Source: Plasmodium brasilianum (taxonomy: Eukaryota > Apicomplexa > Aconoidasida > Haemosporida > Plasmodiidae). Taken from it: DNA of 64,000 nt. The notes under the pieces were generated by a model, which saw only the letters and a program-made list of their open reading frames with translations, was not told the origin of the DNA and made no database searches. This document shows, piece by piece, positions 24,477 to 36,300 of the stretch; the stretch's first letter is position 1, and every line of letters starts with the position of its first letter. The DNA lies in assembly GCF_023973825.1 (NCBI RefSeq), contig NC_090116.1:310001-374000 (forward strand), read 5' to 3'. The translations under genes and the position numbers were made by a program.

Positions 24477-26130
24477 TATTGCTGCAGTTCGTTGACTTTT
24501 CCCCTATTTTAAATTTTTCGACAAAACAATTTTCACACAAATTATAACTGAAATTAGCTCGTGAACTGATAATGCGAATCCGCATTAACGCTACTTGGAT
24601 ATAATGTATTATATTATTACTCAAAGTATCATTTGTACTTACTATCAAATTATCATTAATATTAAATTTTGAATACTTACCAGATCGTGTAAAAAAATGT
24701 TGTTTTTCGAGTGACTATGTTATATTTTTTATTATTATATATTTTACTTTTTCAAATGGTTCCTTTTCTGTTTTTTTTCTTTTTAAAAAATCATTACATA
24801 ATTTGCATAAGTTAAGCTTATATTTATGTATGGTAAATTATACCTTCATGAACTAGAGCTAAATTTGAAAAGTATCTTCTTTTCTTCCTGAATTGTTCAT
24901 ATTTATTTTATGTACTTACGTACTTATAAACTTCTGTACTTAAATTTTTATATACTTATACACTTGTATACTTTATTTCTTATATATTTATACACTTGCA
25001 TACTTTATTCATTTAATTCATTCACCCACATATTTGTTCATTCATGCACCTACTTACTTGTTTACTTGTTCATATTTAACTCTTAATTTGTTCGCTTGTC
25101 TCATACTACGTATTTAAAATAACTTCTATTAATTTATGTTTAAAAAAATTTATAAATTTTGCACAATTTACAAAAACATTCGACTTTTTTTTTAAGGAAA
25201 GGAATGCTAAGTACACAATAGTTTATTTGTTAAATAAAATTACAAATATACGTATATTCATATATACATATATTTATATATACGTATATTCATATGTAGG
25301 TATAATCATACGTACGTATATACATATATACGTATATACATATATACGTATATACATATACACATACGAGCATATTTTTGTGTATTATAATATATACTCC
25401 TTTAAAAATGTTTACATAACGCTTCTGAAAAAACTGGAGTTTTCCTTCTCGCGCTGGAAAAGAGTGTACGTATATATATGATTATATAATGAATATATGT
25501 ACAAATGTATTTACCATTTGCTTATATTATCACATCAGTAGTATTTTTATTATTTCTTTTTTCTTTTTTCTAAGCAGCAACAAAAGGATAAATAAAATAA
25601 AATAAAGAGTTAAAATTTTTCAAAACAAAATTAATTATGATATAATTCTCATAATGAGAAGAAAAAGGTACGCATATAAAAGCATGTTTGATTTTTTTTA
25701 CTCTTCTTTTTCTTATTTTATTTTTTTTTTTTTGTTGTATTTCATTTTATTGTACTTTTTTGTCATTTTATCCAAACAAAATCATTCTTTAAAAAAGAAT
25801 ATATATCAAAGTAAATTAAAAAAAAAAGGTTAAAAAATACCATAAATCTAAAATGGGAAAATTTTTATATGATATTTTATTATAGAACAGTAAAAAATGA
25901 ATAGAAAAGTTTTACCCGTAAGCATAATTTTTTTTTCTGTTTAATATATTTTTGTACTTCTTGTGCTAGTTTTATCATCTTTTAAAGTATTTATGTATGT
26001 ATATACGTTTATTTTTTTAAGTATGAATGCATATATATACATATGTATAGTATGCAGTAGCATTGAAATGCCGCTCTTAGCGAAATTGTACACTTCACTG
26101 TTTAAGTGAAATGATGGCATTTTTTACTCT

Positions 26131-26163
<33 letters not shown>

Positions 26164-26875
26164 AATTTAAAATTAATTTTAATACAAATATTAATATTAA
26201 TTTTAATATTGAAAACATATATTAATAAATAGTAAAAAAGGAAATGACTTTAAAAAAAAAACTGGTGAAAAATGAAAAAAAAGAAGAAAAAAAAATAAAG
26301 GAACAATGAAAGTAAAGGTTAAATGATATATTTTTATGCACATGGAAATAGCCAAGAAAAAAACAGAGCAAATTATAATTGAGAAATATGATTACATAAT
26401 GAGATATACATTTAAATTTAATAAAAATAAAGTTTATAATATACCCGAGTGTGTATTATGAATTGATTTGCATTATATGCACAAATATACAAGGTCTATT
26501 TTGTTTTACATTTCATTTTAATGTGTTTTCATAAAAGAAATAAATTAATCCTCTTTGTGTGTTTCCATATTATTATGTTTTATTACAAAAATTAATTTGT
26601 TAAATTTTATGGTGTTGTATTTGAGTACTTTAACTTACGGGTGAGTATATAAATAAAAGTAACGAGATAACTCTATTGATAATATGAAATGTCAAGTGAA
26701 TAAACAACTGTGGAAGGAACAGAAGAGGGGAACATCTTAACACACAAAAGATAGTTACAAAGTTCATTACGTATACATACGTACATATATATATGCATAA
26801 GTATATATATATATATATATATAAATAGATACATATACTTCAAATTTGTCCACTTCTTTATTTTTGATGAAAATA
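24300..26875. other. Intergenic region upstream of SEC24
   Basis: About 2.6 kb. It should include the SEC24 promoter and a long 5' UTR; GTAAGT-type donors at 24682 and 24644 on the minus strand suggest 5' UTR introns. TA-rich microsatellites occur at 25250-25365 and 26800-26822, and a 29-base A run at 26132-26160. An exon-like island with good minus-strand splice signals lies at 26060-26130. Composition is AT-rich but well short of the near-pure AT of Plasmodium centromeres. Confidence 0.5.
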
Positions 26876-28223
26876 TTAGCAAAATATTTCTTCGTATGTT
26901 TTCCTTCTTTTTTTTTCCTCCCTTGCTGTTGCTATGTAATAATCATTCTTCAACATTCGCTTTTCTGCAGTTGTCTGAGAGTGTATAACATAAAAAATAC
27001 AACAGTTATTGCCCTTACTATTATGCGTTATTAGAAAATTATATATAAAAAATGCATATGATATAATGTACGCACATGTGAACCTTTGGCTTGATAAAGG
27101 AGAGCACATAGTCATATTATCTTGCTGAAGTCAAGGTACATTAAATACAAGGTGAAATATTGTGCAAAATGAGTTATATGTATGCTTTCATTTACCAAGC
27201 AGTTGTACTTGTGTTATTTATTTTAATTTTTTTTTTTTTTTTCCTTTTCGATGAGAACAATTAAGAGAAAGGGAAATTAATAAACAAGCGTACCCCTTTT
27301 TATCCCTTCATACATTTTTAGCTACTTTTGTAAAAAAAAAAAAAAATAATATATCACATGAAAGGAAAAAAATAATCCAAATAGTTCTTATTAAAGGGAA
27401 AAAGTTAACATATGATTTAGGCGTAAAAAGGAAAAAGGAGTTACATAAAGAAATTAAAGGAAAAATGTGAAATACTGCACTGTAAAATTTTGCTAAAGAA
27501 CAAAGGGGGAAAATGCGCATTTTGATATGATGTCATTTGTTAGTGTTACCTCTTTTACATTTTCTTCTTTTACAATTTTTTCAGACCATACGATTGTACC
27601 TATAGAGGAACTGCATTTAAATCTATATCTTTGTACATTTTGTTTTTATATTTTCATTATATTCCTATGCGTACTATACCATTAAAAATTTGGAGATGTG
27701 TAATATAATGCAGCACATCTTTACATTTTCCTAAGCGCGTATTAGTATGAACATACATTTTTCATGAAGCATATTTAATAGAAATAATTGTTTTCTTAAA
27801 ATATCGTGTTGTTATTCTTTTATTTGTATAAAAATATAAACAAACATGCAGTTAAGCATATAAACAGTTAAGCATATAAATAATTAAACATTTAGGTGTT
27901 TAGATGATTTGAATAATTCTGAACTTTTTACATACTTGTAATATATGTACAAAAAATGTTGTTGAACACGCAAATATGAAAAAAGAAATGACATAATTTG
28001 TGAAAGAATATCAAACATTTTTACATTTTCCTTAGATATGTGCGCTTTGAACAAATTAATGTTATCGTTATTCCTCCATTTATTGATGTAAATCTTAAGA
28101 TATTTTAAAAAAAGTAAAAAAGCCAGTAAATGAAAGTATATGTATGGAAAAACAGGAAAAATGTGAGGAAAGGAGAAGTATTATGCCGATAAAATGAGAA
28201 GGAAAGAGGGTAAAGGAAAAGAA

Positions 28224-28255
<32 letters not shown>

Positions 28256-28292
28256 AATACATACACATAGCTCCACAGCTGCTGAAATCCAT
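26876..28292 (-). CDS. Candidate small multi-exon gene, product unknown
   Basis: Four exons are proposed: 28267-28292, 28025-28093, 27550-27622 and 26876-27124, about 138 residues, with all phases consistent (leftover 2, 2, 0). Donors are GTGTAT, GTAAAA and GTAACA; acceptors are cttaag, gatatag and cttcag. The peptide has protein-like composition unlike the surrounding DNA: it starts MDFSSCGA, continues TSINGGITITLICSKRTYL, then FKCSSSIGTIVWSEKIVKE, and ends in a charged helix (TAREEKKRRKTYEE). A 66-bp in-frame stretch within the last exon (about 27018-27083) may be an additional intron. It lies between SEC24 and the C2/PH-like gene. I do not recognise the family. A plus-strand reading of the same islands is also possible but gives shorter, less convincing exons. 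Confidence 0.4.
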
Positions 28293-28965
28293 TTCAAAAA
28301 GGTTCAACAAAACTGCGGTTTAAAATTTCTACATAGAGGAGTGTTAACCTGCATATAAATATACTAGCACAAATAAAAAAAAAAATATATATATATATAT
28401 ACATATAAACTTATACATGTGAGAATGTTACTAAATGCAGATATTTAGTGAGAAAAATTGTTAGGATATATTAACAGCAAAAATGAGATAAGTCATTTTT
28501 TAAAGTAATATGCACAGTTTATAAAATTTATAGAAAAAAAAAAAAAAAGTTAGAACTGTTCTTTTCATTTAAAAAAAACAAAACAAAACAAAAAGGTAAA
28601 TAGAATGCACATACAGTAAAATAATTTTTACAACGTTTCTTTTTTAAATTGATTTTTTCCTAAATAATTTATTTCAAAAATTAAATATTATTGCGACAGC
28701 ATGGTAAATTATTACTACTATTTTGTTTTTTTCCACAATGATGTTTCTTCAGAGATCTGCATTTGCGCAGTAATGTAAAATAAATAATTTTAAAGTAACA
28801 AGAAAAAAAAAAATAATAATAAACAGATAGATAAATAAATATATATATAGATAAATAAATAAACAGATAGATAAATAAATAAACAGATAAATAAATAAAT
28901 AAACAGATAGATAAAAAAATAAATAGATAAATAAATAAATAGATAGATAAATTAATAAATGAAAC
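28293..28965. other. Intergenic region with tetranucleotide repeats, upstream of the C2/PH-like gene
   Basis: This is a divergent gap between the candidate minus-strand gene and the plus-strand C2/PH-like gene. It contains an AAAT/AGAT/CAGAT array at 28815-28955 directly upstream of the ATG at 28966. No further gene is supported. Confidence 0.5.
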
Positions 28966-31900
28966 ATGTTTGGAACTAAATTTATTTTAAATATTTTTAA
29001 AAACAAATTTAATGACTTATCAACAAAATGTGTAACCTTTATTATTAAAAGTTATAAAAGAACTTGTCCGCACATAAGTGATTTCGAGCCTTTTGGTATA
29101 TAAAAGAATTTAGTCTAAATAAAAATTATAACTCATTAAACTAAGGAGTTTTTTACGAAATATAACATGAGAATTTATGTACATGTGTGTACACGTTTTT
29201 GTATGCATCTATATATGCATAAGTCTATGCGATTGAATGTGGGTACGGGTGTGTGGATATACGGATGTACCGATGTACACATGAACGGGTGTATGGATGC
29301 ATGGGTGTATGCATGTTTGTATGTAAGCATCTCTAAATGAACAAAATCAGCCCAAAAGGGATAATCTAAAAATACATATCAATTACTTTTCACTATTTTT
29401 ATCAGCTTCTATGTACTATTTCAGCGGTTTGCATAATTATAGAACCTTTTATCTGCTCATAAAAATAAACGAAATCTTTAATATAAATAAATACAAACAA
29501 ATATACATTATATTCAGTACGGACAAGTATGATTTTCAAACTGATGGTAATAGAAATTTTATTTTACCATATATTTGATGAGATATATTTTATCGCACAT
29601 GAACTGTGTTAATACTTTATTATTGCCTTGTTAAGTACTCATTTATGAATTTTTGCTTTTTTTCTCTTTTTATCTTGTGCCCCTTTTCTCTTTGCTCCTT
29701 TTCTTATTGTTCCTTTCTCTTTTCCTTTTTTCGTAGAAATTTCGACTAATAAAAAAAATAGGATACACATTGATCAAAGGGTGGACATAAAAATTAGGCA
29801 GTGCGATGAGACCTTAAAAGTTGATTTATTCACAACAAAATTAACAAAAAAAGTTCATATCGGTCAAATAAAAATAGATATTAACTCAAGTGTTGTTATG
29901 AAGTCGTTTCCAAAGAACGAGTGGTTAGCAGTAGAAAAGGATAAGTTCGCATAAATATATATACACATACGTGCGTACATGCGTGAATACATACATTCGT
30001 ACATTCTTGAGTACATATGTGGGTACTCATGTACATGCGCCCGTACAAATGCGAGCTTACCTATTTTTTCCCCTAAATTTTTTTTAAATACATCTAGGTT
30101 CGTATGTTTCAAAGATGGACAAGAAATATGCAAAGTGCAAATGTCTTTTTATAAAAGTAATACAGGACCCTTGAGAGAACGCGTGTTCATTCATTTGCAT
30201 ATAAGATACATATTTATGTATGAGTATGCATGTTTAAAAGAATATATACATATTTACATTTACCCTACCACTGCTCATCGATGTCTTCCCTTCTTTTTTT
30301 TTTTTTTTTTTCTCATATATTAGTTCAAAAATATGCGTGCCCTAATGAATGCATGTTCATACAAGATGGCTTAGAGATATGGAAAAATAAATCGAAAGGT
30401 ATGAGTAAAAAGAAAATTAATCTTCAGGATATCCACAAAGAGTTTAATGATGATGACAAAAATCTGTCACTGATAAATGAAGATACGGTAAAAAGAAAAA
30501 GTAAAATTAGTAACGCAGTAAAATGAGAAACACAGTAAAATGTGTAAATAAGAAAATAAATTTGTGATAAAATAAATGGAAAATAGAATAAACTTAATTC
30601 GGCTTTTTCAAGTTACTTCACCTTTGTTTTTTTTTGTACACAAACGTGTGCACATTTACATATGTGTACATTTGCAAATATTTATCATGGACAATGAAAT
30701 CAGTGAAGCAAATTGCACCTACCTAGTGCACTCATCAAGAGTGTAAATTATTCTCGTGCAAACTACATTTATAATATTTATAATGTATAAAATATTTTTA
30801 TTTTCCCCCCCTTTCTATAAAGGATATCAATGATATAAGTTTGATGCAAAAACTGAGGCTAATAAGTTTTGTGTTAGAACAAGAAATATGTGTATTTGAT
30901 TTTTACGCATATGTGCCTAAGTACATGTCAGCAAAGGAAATAATGGGTACACATTTATTTGAGTTATTACGGCATTTTTATAGAATCATTTTTTTGTTAT
31001 TCTAAATAGATGTGGTTCAATGCAACTTTGCCTTGTTTTTTATATATTGTTTTGTTATTCCTTTTTTTTAATTTTTTCAATTTCGTTTCTCTTTTTTTTT
31101 TCTTTTTTACTGTTACGCCAGGGGAGTGGTTTCTCTGCTTCCTGTGCTTCAAAGATAGCAGAGAAGAAGAAACAATCAACATAGAAACAATAATTGAAAG
31201 GAATATTCACAGAGACATAAATATCCCTTTATTAAATATACTTAGGATAGTTATTGACAAAAAAAATGAAACTAATGCTAATATTATTTATACGTACGAA
31301 AATGAGAAATACAATTTGAGTATACATTCAGAACACCACCTTTCGTATATCATTGATGCTATAACAATTTTTACAAATGAAGTACGGTCGCAGATATGGG
31401 GGAAAAAAAATAATATACATACATGTGTACATATATATACGCACATATACATATAAATATGTACATTCATATGCTCATGCAGTCTTATCCTTTCTAAAAT
31501 ATTCTATACATATAGAAAAATACATGTTCATTAATTCCTATTTTTTAAAATTTAGCTAAAAGTTTTAAAAGAATCTTATGGAGAAAAATTGCAGCTTCGA
31601 AAAAATATGATAGTGCAAGAAAGTATCATGAAAAAATTAATAGGTAGGTTGTCACATAAACTGAAACTGAAACTGTAGCATATAACATGATATTACAAAG
31701 ATGTGTATACGTATATATATACTTACATCCATGCACACACATGTATCCATTTTTTTAGGAAAAAAAAGAGTGTCTTCCCCTAGATTTCGTCGCAGTTTAC
31801 CAAAGAGTGTGCATAAAATGATAAGAGAAATGTACGTAGAAAAAAGCAGCTACGAAAATACGGAAAAACGAAAAGAAGAATTTCTTCATGGTGTATCAGT

Positions 31901-32078
31901 AAAAGAGGGTACCCCTGAAAAATTGGAAAAAAGAAATGACGAAACAATAAACGATTTATCAGCAGAAGGAAGTACTGATCAAAAAATAGAACCCAAAAAA
32001 GGTGAACTTGTAAAAAGTGAATTATCAGAACATTATGACAAAAACGAGGTAAAAGATGATGTTTACATAGGTCATTAA
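28966..32078 (+). CDS. Conserved Plasmodium protein with C2-like and PH-like domains
   Basis: Nine exons: 28966-29095, 29406-29546, 29737-29944, 30098-30156, 30324-30487, 30823-30946, 31122-31381, 31556-31643 and 31759-32078, about 497 residues; every junction keeps phase. The fifth exon may instead end at 30517 (both donors are GTAAAA, phase 0). The segment from KQIYIIFSTDKYDFQTD through DETLKVDLFTTKL and HIGQIKIDI to FPKNEWLAV has the strand order of a C2 domain. A later stretch (EWFLCFLCFKDS, then a long gap, then DAITIFTNELKVLKES) resembles a PH domain closing helix. Both calls are by eye. No acidic calcium-binding cluster is obvious, so a scaffold or lipid-contact role is only a guess. 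The C-terminal 100 residues are basic then acidic and disordered. Exon 1 could be 5' UTR if translation starts at 29411. Confidence 0.75.
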
Positions 32079-33393
32079 GAAATTTAAAAGAAGAAAAAAA
32101 AGAAAAGTATGAATGAACGAATGAATGAACGAATGAATAAACTAATAAATTAATGAAAAGGAAAAAAGGAATACACCCCTTATTATGCTACATAAGAGAT
32201 TATTTATAAAGTATATGTGATAGGATCCAATGTAAGCATATCATTTAGTTGAAAATTAAAAAATATACAATTTGCACATTTTACATTCACTTTTGCAAGA
32301 TAAATATTATCACAACTTTTCTTTTTAAATGAACAGGACAATCATTTTAATTCTACATTTAAAAAAAAAAAAAAAAAAAATATTAACTTACGTATATTTG
32401 TATATATGTGTAAATGTATCCACTTTTTAACTTGACTCATATTTCTTTTACTATCCATAAGTGTTCTTTCTAATGTTTTACATTTAAACTCTTTTTTAAC
32501 GACATAATGGAAAACTTAATTAGTGGGGAAATTATGGGTATCCTTATTAAAGATAAGAATAGAGCATCATTTGCGCTCGTCGTCTTTTAAATACATACTA
32601 GACAGTTGTAAAATGAAAAAAAAAAATAGTTCAACATATATTTATTTATTTTTCATATATTTATTTCTTATATATTTATTTTTTATTTATCTATTTTTTT
32701 TAAACCTGTTTAAGCTTGTTAATCTTTGCAATTTAGTTAAAGCATTTATTCTCGCTTTTCGCGGTACAGTTTAAGCGATTAAAAAGTTGAAGCCGTTAAT
32801 ATAGACGCAAGAAAAGCGATTAATATTAAACGGACGTATGTGAGTACGTAAAGTTTCATCAATGTGTGTGCGTGTATGCATGCATATATGTATGTGTTTG
32901 TGTACGCACGTATTCAAGCATGTGCTCATGCATGTTTACATTTTAATAATAATATGCGATAATATATATGCAATGAAATACATAACATAACACAAGCACG
33001 TATATTATGTCAAATCGTGAATAGAACAGCTAAAATAATGAAAAAAAGGAAATTTCCAAATAAGCGCTTAATCATATTGTAATAAACAAGCTCATAGCAG
33101 GCATAAATAAAGCATAAATTAAAATTTAAAAATTTCGATAAAAATTTGTGTACATATATATCCAATCCATTTGGACTTAATGTACAAAGAGGTTTTTTAT
33201 TATTTTGCCAAATACACTATAATACATATACTTAGTAATATAAATATCAGGCTCATATTTTTCCTGAAACCTATATATGTTGTGTTAACGTATGGTATTG
33301 TATCCTATTATATTTTTTTTTTTTTTTTCTGTTTAATACAGTTCATTTTGTTCTTTACACTTTTTTTCATTCATTCGTCTTATTCTCATTCTC
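32079..33393. other. Convergent 3' intergenic region before LISP2
   Basis: This gap lies between two tail-to-tail genes. It holds an A run at 32361-32380, a TTTA-rich patch at 32640-32700 and a short open stretch at 32509-32589 judged too small to call. A T run occurs at 33310-33327. Confidence 0.6.
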
Positions 33394-36300
33394 CTACTCA
33401 TTCGTTTTTTCTTCCTTCATATTTTCATTCTTCCACTCATCTCTTTTTTCTTCCTTCATTTTTTCATTATTCCATTTGTTCGTCTTATCTTCCTTCACCC
33501 ATTCTCTTTTTTGTTTTTTTGTCATTCTTTTTTTCTTCCCTCTTTTCCTCTTTTTTTCAGATTTCTGTTTACTCCCTATTTCTTCACCTTCTGCAGCTTT
33601 TTCTTCATCCCCTACTTCTCGCTGCTTTTCGACTATTTCTTCTTTATTTATTTGGTCATTTGCTTCATCTTTTTTTCCATATTTATGTTCTCCATTCATT
33701 CCACCCCATCTTTTTTTACCACCCTCTTCACTCTTTTCTTCCTCTTTTTTTTTCTTCTTCTTTTTATATTTTCCTTTTCCCATTTTATTAACTTCTTCTC
33801 CAGTTACTTCAGCATATGATACATCGTTTCTTTTGTGAAACGCTTCCTCTTCTTGTTCATCATCCGTTACCCACTCCTTTTCTTCATCAGTTTCCCATTC
33901 CTTGTCCTCGTCAGTATCCCAATTCTTTTTCTTTTGATCCCACCATTTCTTTTCCGCACCAGTCATTAATTTCATTTCATCATCAGTCATCCATTTCTTT
34001 TTCCTTTCATCCCACCATTTCTTTTCCTTTTTAGCTTTCAATATATTTTCCCCGTCGGATCCCCATTTCAGTTTCTCTTCATCTCTCCATTTCTTATACT
34101 CTGTATATTTCTTCCCTTTATCTAGTGTATCCACATCTCCCCTTTCTTCTTCAACGTCTTCTTCGGATGTAGTTTCCCCTAGCATAGGAGGGTAGTATTC
34201 TTTAAAGAGTTTCAGAGACTTATTAATTTGTTCATTTACGTTAGGTTTCTCTTCATATATCAATGAGATAAATTTAGGGTGGATCATCTCTTCATAGTAC
34301 TTGTTATATTTTTCTTCATATTTTGGTAATACGACTTTAACATTTTTGGACCTATTAATTAAAGCAATATTTTGGGATTTTCCTGCTTGTAATATGCTGT
34401 CTTGGATATCCATAGCGTTTTTTAATGATTTATATTTCGAACTTACATGTTCATTCTCTGTATTTTCATCATAGTCCATTAATAAGTCACTTCGTACGTC
34501 AATACCGCCATGGTTATCCCACTGGTTACCCCAGTTCTCATCCCACTGTCTATCCGAGTACCTATCCCATTGGCTATCTGAGGGTCTATACCACAGTCTA
34601 TCCAAGGGCCTATACCATTGTCTACCCGAAGGCCTGTACCACTGATTATCCCAGAGTCTATCCCACTGGCTATCCGAGGGTTTATACCACTGGCTATCCG
34701 AGGGTTTATACCATTGACTATCCCAGTGGATACCCCACTGGCTATCCCATTTACCGTAGTCATCACCATCTAACTCGCTATCCGAATGGTCATATTCATC
34801 ATCATGGTCATAATGCCCAGATATACTCTTTTTTTTTTTATAGAAATTTCCTACCCTCATTTTATCCATTATACGGTTAAGTTGAGATAATACCTCGAGT
34901 TTACTCCTTTCGCCCTGATGAGTCATACTGTTCATATCCCTACCTGTATCTGACAAAGTACTACCACGAATATAATAATTATTAAAAAAATTATGTCCAT
35001 TATTATAAAATTGTTCTGTATCTAGTTTCGAATCGTAATTAAATTTTTTTTTTCTTTCTGCTGAAAAATTTCTCATATCTTTTGTTAATCCAATAGGACT
35101 ATTTAAATGAACACTATTACTCTTTTGAACTTTTATTATTATCCTTCCAATGTATAGCAATTTATTTGCACTATAATAATTGCAAGAACACGATACAATT
35201 TTATTTTCACTCTGTTTACTTAATTTTATATATCTTGTATGGTTTGTATGTATTTGTCCTTTTAAAATACTGGATGTAGGAAAAACTATACTCCCGGGTA
35301 CTACATCTTCAGCAGGTTCATTGTCATTAACATATTCAAAACAATTAAAAGGTTCAGTTTTGAAAAAACCAAAGTCTTCATTCCTTTCTTCCCTTATCAT
35401 ATACTTTTCCCTAGTATTAGTAGTAACACTATAATCTTCTAAAATAATATTATCCTTTCTTTGAAATCTGTAGGGCGGTCCACACTGGAAACCAACAATT
35501 TCGTCTGAAGCATGTACTATACAATCATTTCCTGTATTTATATCATTTAGAATTATTTTATTACTTAAAAAGGATTCTCTCAGAGCATACTCTTTGTAAG
35601 CTTTATTACTCCCTTCATTTATCTGAAATGAACAACCTTTTGTTTTGTCTAAATTTTTTTTTAAATATATCTTAATAGGAAAAGATTCATGTTTATCATT
35701 AACTTCACTACTTGCATCATTCTTAAAAGCACAATGTAAAAATATGTCATTCTGTACAAACATAGGAGTAAGTAACTTTTGATAACCATCATCAGACTTG
35801 AACCCAGTTAGACAACCTGGAATAATCTCTTCAATCTGTTTTAAACGCTTCTTAGAATCATCTGCTGTATCCGCTAATGTCGATTTTTCATTAAAAGATG
35901 AGGAATAACAATTCATATAATCATAACTACTTTTTGAATAAAACATTCCTTTATTTTGTTTCATTTTTATAATATTATATGGTCCAGGATTTATAAAATA
36001 GTAATTTCCTTTTCTAAATAAACTCTCTCTTTCATTAAATAGACAATTATACGTTAAACACCTATCAGGGTCATCTGATCTGTTAATACGTTCATCAAGG
36101 CGACGTTCAGGATGTCTGTTACCTAAACTGAATGCATCATACTTATCACCATCAGATTTTACATTAACTGATGCTACTGTTTCTAATATATCACATGTAT
36201 AATAATTACATTTATAAATTTCCTTTTTCCTCATCTCTTTGACATCTCCATCTTCTTCATCATCGTACTCTTCTTCCTCTTCTTCCTCTTCTTCCTCATT

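Noticed and set aside
25000..28000. Centromere
   Set aside because: Plasmodium centromeres are kilobases of nearly pure AT with internal repeats. This region contains ordinary intergenic composition and coding-like islands.
25897..28325. A plus-strand multi-exon reading of the same islands (ending PQLLKSISKRFNKTAV)
   Set aside because: Phases can be made to fit, but several exons are under 25 bases and need weak donors. The minus-strand reading has longer continuous exons and better residues.
32509..32589. A 26-residue open frame starting MENLISGEIMGILIKDK
   Set aside because: Composition is protein-like, but it is isolated between two convergent genes and no partner exon or longer frame was found.
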